Shown: piece by piece, positions 1 through 6,248 of the stretch
Layout of the letters: each line of letters begins with the position of its first letter
Numbering within the stretch: position 1 is the first letter of the stretch
Notes under the pieces: generated by a model
The model's database searches: none
Told to the model about the DNA's origin: nothing
The model's input: the letters and a program-made list of their open reading frames with translations, nothing else
Made by a program: the position numbers and the translations under genes
NCBI GenBank assembly: GCA_041653315.1
Contig: JBAZFO010000045.1
Coordinates: 1-8,616 of the forward strand
Direction of reading: 5' to 3'
Origin: Candidatus Micrarchaeia archaeon
GTDB lineage: Archaea > Micrarchaeota > Micrarchaeia > Anstonellales > JAHKLY01
DNA length: 8,616 nt

Positions 1-38
1 TATGGAATTGGAGCTTTTCTTAGGTATAAATAAAAAGT

Positions 39-509
39 TTATTGGAATTGCAAAGCGCACGTTCCATTGAAAGATTCTGAAATGTCTAAATACATTTTAT
101 TTGGTTCAAATATAGTTTTATCTGCTGATCCAGATCTAATATAAATTTGTATTTTATTTTTCATTTCATCTTCGCATTTTTCTATTGTTGCATTTATATC
201 ATGCGTGTTATTTTGGTATGAGATAATGCATTTAGTATTATCAATTCCATAAATTGTTATTTCTTTTCCTACTAATACATTTCCACTTGCGATTCCTATA
301 CCACAAGTCATTATTTTATGGTTAACTTCTAATGAATTTGAATTTCTAGTGTCCATTATTAATGCAACTTCGGTTGACTCTTTTAAATTGTCAAAATAAT
401 TATTCATTTTTTTCTCATAGGAATTTGAATCTATATAGTAAGTAATAGCTATTGCTAATACAGCAATGAGTATAATGATTATCCATTTTGTTTTTCTGTC
501 TAATTCCAT
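39..509 (-). CDS. Membrane-anchored four-cysteine extracytoplasmic protein, paralogue of the C-terminal module of its upstream neighbour
   Basis: I do not recognise a named family. The 156-residue protein has a short basic N-terminus (MELDRKTK), one transmembrane helix at about residues 9-26 and a predicted extracytoplasmic domain with four cysteines (69, 94, 112, 151) and several N-x-S/T sequons. The helix start (WIII), the VALIMDTR motif at 48-55 and the IEKCEDEM motif at 109-116 line up with WIIV, INIVIDER and IEECELEF in the last 155 residues of the 701-residue protein encoded immediately upstream. The cysteine spacings are also close (25, 18, 39 against 23, 12, 43). The start codon directly abuts the TAA stop of that gene. 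A GGTGAG Shine-Dalgarno overlaps the end of the upstream gene, so translation is probably coupled. Inference: the pair acts in one envelope complex, possibly with disulfide-stabilised ectodomains. Its function is unknown. Confidence 0.8.
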   Translation of the reverse strand: MELDRKTKWIIIILIAVLAIAITYYIDSNSYEKKMNNYFDNLKESTEVALIMDTRNSNSLEVNHKIMTCGIGIASGNVLVGKEITIYGIDNTKCIISYQNNTHDINATIEKCEDEMKNKIQIYIRSGSADKTIFEPNKMYLDISESFNGTCALQFQ

Positions 510-2615
510 TTACTCACCTAAATATATAGCATACCCAATTTCACATTTATCAAAAATGTCTTTTGTTCCAAATGTTTTAGCATCATTTCCATAAGTATTT
601 TGGAAAGAATACCCGCTTTTTTCTGTATTATATTCAAATACATATGTTGGGGTTAATCCAAATTCTAGTTCGCATTCTTCAATTGATCTTATTCCATTTG
701 GAGAAGCACATTGAGTTCCGCTAAATCTATATTCTTTAATATTTTTATTATTTAATTGTAATCTTACTAAATCCGCGCATTTATCCATACTTAATATAGT
801 ATAAGTTTCTGCTCCTCTTTCATCAATTACAATATTTATTGTATCACTATCTCTTAATGAATATTCAAATGATCCATAATCGCCGGCACCATAATTTCCA
901 GTTATCATACTATATACTGCAATTGATCCAATTATTAAAATTCCAATAAATAGAATTAAAACAATTATCCAGCTTGTTAAAACTATTTTTTTTCTAAATA
1001 TTGCTCTATTTGATTTTGTTATTTTTACAAAAATAAATACTGATAATGCGATTAATACAAAATTAATAGATACTAATACTATTGCAGGTATTATCGGCAA
1101 TAAAGATTTATCTTCATTCATTGAAGCACCAATTAATGAATAAGCTGTTTTTGTTACTTCATTATTTGCTTTTTTAACTGTTCCGCTTAAACTTCCGCCT
1201 GCTCCTGGTGATTTTGAGATTACATTATCTAATTTTTGTGATACTTCATTAAATCTTATTTCTTGTGATTCATATTGTGCATCACTTAAAGGGGTTATAT
1301 ATCCAGCTTGATATTGATTATATAAAGAGCCAGCTTCATTTAATTCTGCTATTAAATTTTCATTTGTTTCATCAACATACCATCTTGCTCTTATTAATTT
1401 ATTTGTGGCCTTTAATCTTGCATCTTCTGCTTTATCATATGCAGTAGTTAAATTTTCATTTTTTAATTCTTCTAATGCATTTAATTCAATTTTTAATTGT
1501 TCTATTTGTTGTTCAAAATTATCTTCAAATCTATATGTTTGTAATTGAGTTTCTAAATTATCTTTTAATAATTTAGCAGAATTATATTTATTTGCTAAAT
1601 TTCCATTTACTACTTTTCCTAATGTATCTTCTGCCCATTCTAATGTTCCTTGATTTTCATTTAAAGCTGTTGAATATTTACTATTATATAATGGGTATAA
1701 ATCTTTTCCTTTTGAATACCATATTCTATCTTCTGTGTTGTCTGCTATCAATTGTATTTTTTCTGCTTCATTTTCTAATGGTTTTACTTTTTCTTGTAAT
1801 TCATCAACTTTTTCTTGAGCTTTTTCTAATAATTCAAAATCTAAAGGAATTTCAGGACAAAAACCCACACAGGTTTCACATGAATAAACATTACCAACTG
1901 GTAATCTTAAATCATTATAAACTAAATCTTCACCTGCATTTTTTAAATCTGCTAATTTTTCTTCATAAATATCTAATCTTTCTGCTATATTTGATGAATC
2001 TAAATCATTAAATAATTCAATTGTTTCTCCATAATATTTGTTCATTCCATACTTTCCTTCTGAATATTGAGTGAAACCATCACCTAAAACATAAGGATCA
2101 CAACCCATTTGGTGTGTTGGATCTATCATATTACAAAATAAATTAGCTAATTGAACACATTCTTCTTCTCCAATACATCCCATATGTCCTTCAAATACTT
2201 CTTGATTCATATATGTTGCTTTATCACAATATCCTTCAGCATCACTGAAATGTAAAGGAGGTGCTTTATATTGTACTTCTCCATGTCTTCCAGCATTATA
2301 ATCTTCAATATATCCTTTTAATTCATTTATTTCTTCTTCTGATGGATAATATAATTTTTCCCAACAATCGCAAGCTAATGATTCAACTAAAATTTTATCT
2401 TCTACTAATTCTCCATCTTTTAAAATAAAAATTGGGTTATCTCCTATGTAAACCATAGTATAATTTTCATTATCTATTTCTACATCAACATAATTAACAT
2501 TGTCAATACTCTCATCGTCAAATAAGTATTCGTTTATATTAAATGCTTCTGCGCTTATCATACTTGTTAATAATAAAGCGCCAAATAGTCCTAATAGTAA
2601 AATGGTGGGTTTCAT
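510..2615 (-). CDS. Large secreted cysteine-rich coiled-coil membrane protein of a pilus/surface-apparatus cluster
   Basis: This 701-residue protein has no family I can name. In order it shows a signal peptide (about 1-22), a region with ten cysteines at 82-253 (including CDC at 82-84 and CETCVGFC at 246-253), and a long charged helical stretch at about 258-465 with strong coiled-coil character. Two transmembrane helices follow (about 506-532 and 545-571), separated by a basic loop that should be cytoplasmic. A C-terminal domain has cysteines 613, 636, 648 and 691. The topology puts both the coiled coil and the C-terminal domain outside the cell. The second helix plus C-terminal domain resembles the whole 156-residue protein that follows. 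No Shine-Dalgarno precedes the start; a TATA-like box about 27 bases upstream suggests a leaderless mRNA. Its place next to VirB2-like pilins suggests a scaffold or channel-like part of a surface apparatus, which is inference. An adhesin is an alternative. Confidence 0.85.
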   Translation of the reverse strand: MKPTILLLGLFGALLLTSMISAEAFNINEYLFDDESIDNVNYVDVEIDNENYTMVYIGDNPIFILKDGELVEDKILVESLACDCWEKLYYPSEEEINELKGYIEDYNAGRHGEVQYKAPPLHFSDAEGYCDKATYMNQEVFEGHMGCIGEEECVQLANLFCNMIDPTHQMGCDPYVLGDGFTQYSEGKYGMNKYYGETIELFNDLDSSNIAERLDIYEEKLADLKNAGEDLVYNDLRLPVGNVYSCETCVGFCPEIPLDFELLEKAQEKVDELQEKVKPLENEAEKIQLIADNTEDRIWYSKGKDLYPLYNSKYSTALNENQGTLEWAEDTLGKVVNGNLANKYNSAKLLKDNLETQLQTYRFEDNFEQQIEQLKIELNALEELKNENLTTAYDKAEDARLKATNKLIRARWYVDETNENLIAELNEAGSLYNQYQAGYITPLSDAQYESQEIRFNEVSQKLDNVISKSPGAGGSLSGTVKKANNEVTKTAYSLIGASMNEDKSLLPIIPAIVLVSINFVLIALSVFIFVKITKSNRAIFRKKIVLTSWIIVLILFIGILIIGSIAVYSMITGNYGAGDYGSFEYSLRDSDTINIVIDERGAETYTILSMDKCADLVRLQLNNKNIKEYRFSGTQCASPNGIRSIEECELEFGLTPTYVFEYNTEKSGYSFQNTYGNDAKTFGTKDIFDKCEIGYAIYLGE

Positions 2616-2636
2616 AATGATTTTATACAGAGAAAA

Positions 2637-2649
2637 CTTTATAAAACAA
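2637..2649 (-). promoter_or_regulatory. TATA-like box for the 701-residue gene
   Basis: On the minus strand this reads TTGTTTTATAAAG. Its centre lies about 27 bases before the ATG at 2615, with no Shine-Dalgarno between. This is the spacing expected for an archaeal leaderless transcript. Further TTATAAA-type sites occur at about 2665-2686, so the exact box is uncertain. Confidence 0.45.
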
Positions 2650-2686
2650 TATACTCGCGCTTTTGTTTATAAGAAGAATTTATAAG

Positions 2687-2717
2687 AAAAATAAAAAAAG
2701 AGAAAAAAAGAGAAAAT
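2687..2717 (-). terminator. T-run terminator after the 143-residue pilin-like gene
   Basis: Directly after the TAA stop at 2718-2720 the minus strand carries successive T tracts, including two runs of seven T (complements of 2693-2699 and 2703-2709), broken only by CTC or similar. No hairpin is present. Oligo-T runs without a stem are the usual intrinsic termination signal in archaea. This separates the pilin-like gene from the downstream 701-residue gene, which has its own TATA-like box. Confidence 0.55.
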
Positions 2718-3149
2718 TTAAGAACCCATAGCGGCACATGCAGTAGGATTAGATAAACTACAACTTCCACATTCAGTACCAAAATTTATAGCAGTAGTGC
2801 TGTACATTGCAGTTATTAAGCTTGGTCCTAACATAGCAATTACAAAAGCTATAATAGCACCTACTAATGCCCATACTGCCCATCCTTGAGATTTTCCTCT
2901 CATTTCAGCATTTCCTATTTGTCCAGCTGCATATATAACTGCTGCTGCAACTACTAATAAAAATCCAATAGGAATTAATAATGTTTTAATATCACAAGCC
3001 AATGCTAAAAATATGTTTTGTAATCCTGCTAAACCATCTGCTGCAAAAGCAAAGTTCATTACAAAAAACATACCTAAGATCATTAAAGGTATTGTTTTAA
3101 TATTTAACAAACTTGTTAAAAACAATTTTGCCCTTCTTATTTTATCCAT
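2718..3149 (-). CDS. VirB2/TrbC-like two-helix pilin candidate (first paralogue)
   Basis: The 143-residue protein has a long basic N-terminus and hydrophobic signal segment (about 19-33) ending in AFA before ADG, a likely signal peptidase site near residue 36. Two hydrophobic helices follow (about 57-76 and 89-112) with a short polar loop (QIGNAEMRGKSQG) between them, then a small tail with cysteines 127, 130 and 138. A long signal peptide plus a helix-loop-helix hairpin is the layout of VirB2/TrbC conjugative pilins and related archaeal DNA-transfer pilins. It shares a core with the 158-residue protein encoded upstream: CD, IP, FLLV.AAAV.YAAGQ, A..R.K.Q.WA and LVGA. The start is supported by GAGGTG six bases upstream. 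Assembly into a filament is inference; a small membrane protein of other use cannot be excluded. Confidence 0.75.
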   Translation of the reverse strand: MDKIRRAKLFLTSLLNIKTIPLMILGMFFVMNFAFAADGLAGLQNIFLALACDIKTLLIPIGFLLVVAAAVIYAAGQIGNAEMRGKSQGWAVWALVGAIIAFVIAMLGPSLITAMYSTTAINFGTECGSCSLSNPTACAAMGS

Positions 3150-3200
3150 TTAATACACCTCTTTGATAATATATATTAATTTTAATAAACTTTATAAATT
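3150..3200 (-). promoter_or_regulatory. TATA-like box and Shine-Dalgarno of the 143-residue pilin-like gene
   Basis: A TATA-like AATTTATAAA (complement of 3191-3200) lies about 45 bases before the ATG at 3149. GAGGTG (complement of 3156-3161) sits six bases ahead of the start. The predicted transcript would carry a short leader of about 20 bases with this ribosome site. The neighbouring first genes look leaderless instead. Strong own initiation is consistent with a highly made pilin, which is inference. Confidence 0.5.
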
Positions 3201-3203
3201 ATT

Positions 3204-4646
3204 CTATCTTTTTTTAGAGTTTTCCTGTTGTTTTATTGAAAATAATTTATCATTTGATATTTCATTAATATTTGTTTTTTTTGATCTTGTTCCACAAGTA
3301 TAATTACAAATATCACTTGGAAGACTATTATCACATTTATTATTATCTAAATGTAAGTGAGATAGTCCAGTTGTTATATTTAAATCTAAAATTACATTAT
3401 TGCATAATGTAGAGTCATTAATATTTGAGTAAGAACAAGACCCCACATCATAAATTCCATAAGTATTGTTTTGAAATTGATTATTTTCTAATAAACTATT
3501 CTGAACCCCCCACAAAACCAGTCCTTTATTTGAATTATTGTTTCCAAGATTATCAATAAACGTAGCATTTTGCTGTTGTTCCAACCTATATCCAGAATAA
3601 GAGAATAAAACAGAATTATTTATAAAAATATTATTAAACATAAAGTCAATAGTGTTTTTTTTAGTATAAATTCCATATCCAGTACAATTGTATATAATAT
3701 TATGGTTTATTTGAGAGTTATCTATATCAAATAACCTTATACCTTCTTCATTATTATCGTAAGATGCTGGTTCAGTTTCTCCGTCATCAATATCATATAT
3801 TTTATTATTTGATATAGTTAAATAATTTGGATTTTGTAAAAATATCCCCAAATTAGTACAATCATGTATCTTATTATTTTCTATTTTACTTTGTTCCAAA
3901 TTTAATCCACTAATTCCTTTACTAAAATTTATAATTTCACAATTTTTAATTGTAATATTCTCTTTATTATCTATTTTAATTCCTGCATACTCAATTGAAG
4001 TGCTAGTTAAGTCTCCATCTATTTTATAATCTAAACAATCCAAAGTAACATTATCTGAAGAAATCAAGATACATTGGTCTGTTCTATCTGAAGTAATATT
4101 TCCACATAATCTATATTCTCCAGGTAAATCAATTTCCATACAAGAATCGATTTCACATTCAGGTGGAATTATAATTTCTCCTCCAAAACAAATTTCTCTT
4201 AAAGCTGAAGTAGCTAATAACCAGTATCCATTTGTAGGTTCTAATTCAGAAACACTTGTGTCATAAGTTGAGGTTAATCTATTATAACTAAAAATTTCAT
4301 ATGGTGCTGTTGGAGTTGTATTAAAAGGCGCTCCAATTGCATGCCAACCAGGTTGAGTAATATTTATACACATTTCATAAACAGGTTCTCCACAAACTTC
4401 TTTTATATTATCACTTGAATATAATACCCAATACCCCTTCCCAGGTTCTAATGAAGAAACATCAACATAACTAGTTCCATCCCAGGCCATAACTCCAAGG
4501 TTTCCTGGAAATAAAGTATTTACATTTGTTGAATTTTCAACAGGTATTGAAATAAAATTCCAACCTACGTTAAAAGAGAAATTCACGCATTCTGCATAAG
4601 TTAGACTTATTAATAGACAAAGTATAATTATTAATATATTTTTCAT
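3204..4646 (-). CDS. Secreted NosD-like right-handed beta-helix protein with two N-terminal GW/LEP repeats
   Basis: The 480-residue protein starts with a signal peptide (1-18, cleavage near TYA/E). It then has two tandem repeats of about 65 residues (about 23-87 and 92-154). Each contains a GW motif (28-29; 100-101), a proline-containing strand, an aromatic-rich middle, and LEP followed by GYW (66-73; 135-142). A short cysteine-containing linker leads to a NosD-type parallel beta-helix (about 190-450). This has the typical opening DNVTLDC and repeated units such as ITIKNCEI, LTISNNKIYD and SLLENNQF. There is no C-terminal membrane helix, so the protein is probably released or held by partners. 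Beta-helix proteins of this kind often bind or process polysaccharide, but no catalytic residues can be assigned here. It lies between the two pilin-like genes, suggesting a role on the same surface structure. The start lacks a Shine-Dalgarno and follows a TATA-like box. Confidence 0.85.
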   Translation of the reverse strand: MKNILIIILCLLISLTYAECVNFSFNVGWNFISIPVENSTNVNTLFPGNLGVMAWDGTSYVDVSSLEPGKGYWVLYSSDNIKEVCGEPVYEMCINITQPGWHAIGAPFNTTPTAPYEIFSYNRLTSTYDTSVSELEPTNGYWLLATSALREICFGGEIIIPPECEIDSCMEIDLPGEYRLCGNITSDRTDQCILISSDNVTLDCLDYKIDGDLTSTSIEYAGIKIDNKENITIKNCEIINFSKGISGLNLEQSKIENNKIHDCTNLGIFLQNPNYLTISNNKIYDIDDGETEPASYDNNEEGIRLFDIDNSQINHNIIYNCTGYGIYTKKNTIDFMFNNIFINNSVLFSYSGYRLEQQQNATFIDNLGNNNSNKGLVLWGVQNSLLENNQFQNNTYGIYDVGSCSYSNINDSTLCNNVILDLNITTGLSHLHLDNNKCDNSLPSDICNYTCGTRSKKTNINEISNDKLFSIKQQENSKKR

Positions 4647-4659
4647 AAATTTATTATAT

Positions 4660-4670
4660 TATATATAATT
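4660..4670 (-). promoter_or_regulatory. TATA-like box for the beta-helix gene
   Basis: The minus strand reads AATTATATATA here, about 20-24 bases before the ATG at 4646, with no Shine-Dalgarno. It fits a leaderless start, but the whole 37-base gap is A/T only apart from two bases, so the exact box is weakly defined. Confidence 0.35.
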
Positions 4671-4683
4671 AAAAATGTATAGT

Positions 4684-5151
4684 TTAAGGACCTATTGCAT
4701 CTGCAACTGCATCTGTACATAATGTACTTGAACCTGTAGCATTGCAACTAGGAGCTGTAACACCACTTGCGCTCATTTTTATTAAAGCGCCTAAGAATGC
4801 AGGTACAACAAAAAGTATAACTGCGCCTATGACTGCGCCAACTAAACATGAAATAGCCCATTGCTGTGCTTTAGCTCTTGTTTGAGCATCAAATAATTGT
4901 CCAGCTGCATACACAACTGCAGCTGCTGTAACTAATAAGAAAGCTAGTGAAGGTATAATACCCATAATATCATCACATAAAGCTAATAATATACATTCTA
5001 AACTTCCATCTCCAATATCAGCAAATAATAAACCCCATAAAGATAAGAACATAAATATACTAGCTAAAACTAGTTTAAAATTTAAGTTTGTTATAAGTAA
5101 ATATATTTGATTAATATTAAATTTTTTATTGGTTTTTTTGTCTCTCTTCAT
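4684..5151 (-). CDS. VirB2/TrbC-like two-helix pilin candidate (second paralogue)
   Basis: I place the start at the ATG at 5151 (155 residues, MKRDKKTNKK), because GTGAT just upstream can serve as a Shine-Dalgarno. An in-frame GTG at 5160 would add three residues and could be used by a leaderless mRNA. Numbered from that GTG, the protein has a long basic N-terminus and a hydrophobic signal segment (about 29-46). Two helices follow (about 67-88 and 102-127), separated by QLFDAQTRAKAQQ, then a small polar tail with two cysteines. The hairpin is clearly paralogous to the 143-residue protein: LVTAAAVVYAAGQ against LVVAAAVIYAAGQ, then A..R.K.Q.WA and LVGA. The layout is that of VirB2/TrbC-type conjugative pilins. 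It is the first gene of the minus-strand surface cluster. Polymerisation and DNA transfer are inferences from fold and context only. Confidence 0.75.
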   Translation of the reverse strand: MKRDKKTNKKFNINQIYLLITNLNFKLVLASIFMFLSLWGLLFADIGDGSLECILLALCDDIMGIIPSLAFLLVTAAAVVYAAGQLFDAQTRAKAQQWAISCLVGAVIGAVILFVVPAFLGALIKMSASGVTAPSCNATGSSTLCTDAVADAIGP

Positions 5152-5179
5152 TATTATCACTTAATTTATTTATATGGAA

Positions 5180-5188
5180 TATTTAAAA
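5180..5188 (-). promoter_or_regulatory. TATA-like box for the first pilin-like gene
   Basis: The minus strand reads TTTAAATAT here. A start site about 26 bases downstream would fall near 5158, giving either a leaderless GTG start at 5160 or a short leader with GTGAT before the ATG at 5151. A second AT-rich site at 5167-5176 would lie too close to the start. Confidence 0.4.
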
Positions 5189-5204
5189 AACCTACTTTCA
5201 AATT

Positions 5205-5528
5205 TTATAATTCTACATTTTGGTTATATCTTAAAATAATTTTTTTAAGATCAGAGTAAATAGAACTAGGAGTTGATTCTTCATCAGTAACATATTTTAA
5301 AATTAAATTTAATTTTGTAGATTCATTTAAATAGTAATTTTTTTGATTTAAGTAATAATCTAAAGTAAAAGCAGCTGTTCTTTTATTTCCATCAATAAAT
5401 GGGTGCTTTTGTATAAAATAAAAAAGTAATTCTGCAATATTTTCATAAGCTTTTATAGGTATTCCATGATTATGTTGTTTTTTATTAAATTCAATAAACA
5501 TTTCAGCAGTAATATTTTGCATATTCAT
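5205..5528 (-). CDS. doc: Doc-type Fic domain toxin (death-on-curing family)
   Basis: The 107-residue protein is a compact Fic/Doc fold. The signature is HPFIDGNKRTA at 42-52, with the catalytic-type histidine 42, aspartate 46 and Asn-Lys-Arg 48-50. The family consensus is HxFx(D/E)GNxxR. The lysine in place of glycine and the missing second arginine follow the phage P1 Doc pattern. Doc phosphorylates elongation factor EF-Tu rather than transferring AMP, so a kinase-type toxin acting on a translation factor is the likeliest role, though this is inference by family. Its length is close to Doc (about 126 residues). The start overlaps the TGA stop of a 44-residue ORF by four bases (ATGA), pointing to translational coupling with that probable antitoxin. 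No Fic inhibitory motif (S/TxxxEG/N) is visible in it, so control must come from a partner. Confidence 0.85.
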   Translation of the reverse strand: MNMQNITAEMFIEFNKKQHNHGIPIKAYENIAELLFYFIQKHPFIDGNKRTAAFTLDYYLNQKNYYLNESTKLNLILKYVTDEESTPSSIYSDLKKIILRYNQNVEL

Positions 5529-5659
5529 AAATCCCCTAATATTTTATATCTGCGTTTCCACTCTGGATTAGTTTCTATTAAATGGAGCATTTCATTTAAT
5601 TTTTTTTGCATTTCTTCTCTATTTTTAAATACCCAAATACTTTTTTCTTTTTTATCCAT
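5525..5659 (-). CDS. Small 44-residue ORF coupled to the Doc toxin, probable antitoxin
   Basis: Translating the minus strand from the ATG at 5659 gives a 44-residue protein, MDKKEKSIWVFKNREEM and onward, ending in KILGDL and stopping with TGA. The stop overlaps the ATG of the Doc-type gene in an ATGA arrangement, typical of an antitoxin-toxin pair. The middle (about 13-29) is a charged amphipathic helix and the end is basic (WKRRYK), which could contact nucleic acid. It does not look like a complete Phd/YefM antitoxin, which is usually about 70-80 residues, and no Fic inhibitory motif is present. It may be a minimal or novel antitoxin, the remnant of a longer one, or a small partner subunit. 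A TATA-like stretch lies 15-30 bases upstream, with no Shine-Dalgarno. The existence of the gene rests on coupling, sensible composition and the toxin downstream. Confidence 0.65.
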   Translation of the reverse strand: MDKKEKSIWVFKNREEMQKKLNEMLHLIETNPEWKRRYKILGDL

Positions 5660-5672
5660 ATTTAACTTGAAT

Positions 5673-5688
5673 CTTTATATCTTTAAAA
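5673..5688 (-). promoter_or_regulatory. TATA-like region for the 44-residue ORF/Doc operon
   Basis: The minus strand reads TTTAAAGATATAAAG-like sequence here. The TTTAAAG part is centred about 26 bases before the ATG at 5659 and the gap holds no Shine-Dalgarno, consistent with a leaderless bicistronic message. Confidence 0.35.
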
Positions 5689-5793
5689 AAGTATTTGTTA
5701 ATCTATTATGTGTGCTTGTATACCTTTTATTACAAAAATATCAGAAAAATATAATTTAAAAATTTAGTTTTATTTGAGTATAATACACATAGG

Positions 5794-5819
5794 TATAATG
5801 GTCATTATAGTTTTAAACT
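5794..5819. other. Two adjacent short palindromes between the HEPN and Doc modules
   Basis: TATAATGgtCATTATA (5794-5809; seven-base arms, two-base centre) is followed directly by AGTTTtAAACT (5809-5819; five-base arms). They lie immediately after the HEPN stop on the minus strand, and T-rich sequence follows within 60 bases. They could be a terminator for the HEPN transcript or an operator for the Doc operon, whose start is 135 bases further on. In such AT-rich DNA short palindromes also arise by chance. The rest of 5660-5819 shows no coding potential. Confidence 0.35.
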
Positions 5820-6248
5820 TTAATCAAGGAATCTTAATTCTTTTTTAATTTCTTTTAAAAATTGTTCTGAATCTATCAATGCTTCTTTTGCATCTACTTC
5901 AGAAACATATTCTCCTTCATATTGTATTGAATGTCTGGAAATTCTATAAGAATCTATTGTTTTTAAAAAAGAATAAATTTTTTTATTGTTTTTATATTCA
6001 TTTTTTAAAAATAAAATCATACATCCATGACTTTTTTCAGTGTATCCTTTTGAAAAAATTAATGCTCTGCAACAGTGAAATAGACAGTTATAAGATAAAC
6101 TAAAAGATACGCTATAATATTCCATTTCCATATTTCCTTTAGCTTTATCTAAAAAATCATTTGCTATTAATAAAGAATTTTTTACTCTATTTTTTGCAGT
6201 TTCATCTTTTTTTATCAATTGTTTTTCAAAACATTCATCCAATCCCAT
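5820..6248 (-). CDS. HEPN domain protein, toxin-like partner of the MNT nucleotidyltransferase
   Basis: The 142-residue all-helical protein fits the HEPN family that pairs with minimal nucleotidyltransferases (HepT/MntA-type modules). Members are often RNases that are silenced when the partner AMPylates a tyrosine. Visible features are the first long helix with YYSVSFSLSYNCLFHCCRALIF (about 44-65), typical of HEPN proteins, and the signature region YRISRHSIQY at 101-110. Here R102, R105, H106 and Y110 stand where the family has RxxxxH followed by a tyrosine. The spacing (R-x3-H-x3-Y) differs from the R-x4-H-x-Y of studied HepT toxins, so RNase activity is uncertain. The ATG shares one base with the TAA stop of the MNT gene (TAATG) and is preceded by GGAG, so the two are co-translated. 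Function as a toxin is inference. Confidence 0.8.
   Translation of the reverse strand: MGLDECFEKQLIKKDETAKNRVKNSLLIANDFLDKAKGNMEMEYYSVSFSLSYNCLFHCCRALIFSKGYTEKSHGCMILFLKNEYKNNKKIYSFLKTIDSYRISRHSIQYEGEYVSEVDAKEALIDSEQFLKEIKKELRFLD

Noticed and set aside
1..33. Possible tail of a plus-strand gene (YGIGAFLRYK then TAA)
   Set aside because: Ten codons at the window edge, convergent with the 156-residue gene, are too few to support a call, though the composition is protein-like.
1265..2011. Plus-strand open frames at 1265-1447 and 1592-2011
   Set aside because: They lie antisense within the 701-residue gene and translate to leucine/isoleucine/histidine-rich strings typical of the reverse complement of an AT-rich coiled-coil gene; no ribosome site or domain.
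2500..2685. Plus-strand open frame over the start of the 701-residue gene
   Set aside because: Antisense to a signal peptide and promoter region; no family resemblance.
5466..6103. Plus-strand open frames at 5466-5759 and 5879-6103
   Set aside because: Antisense to the Doc, 44-residue and HEPN genes, with low-complexity hydrophobic translations.
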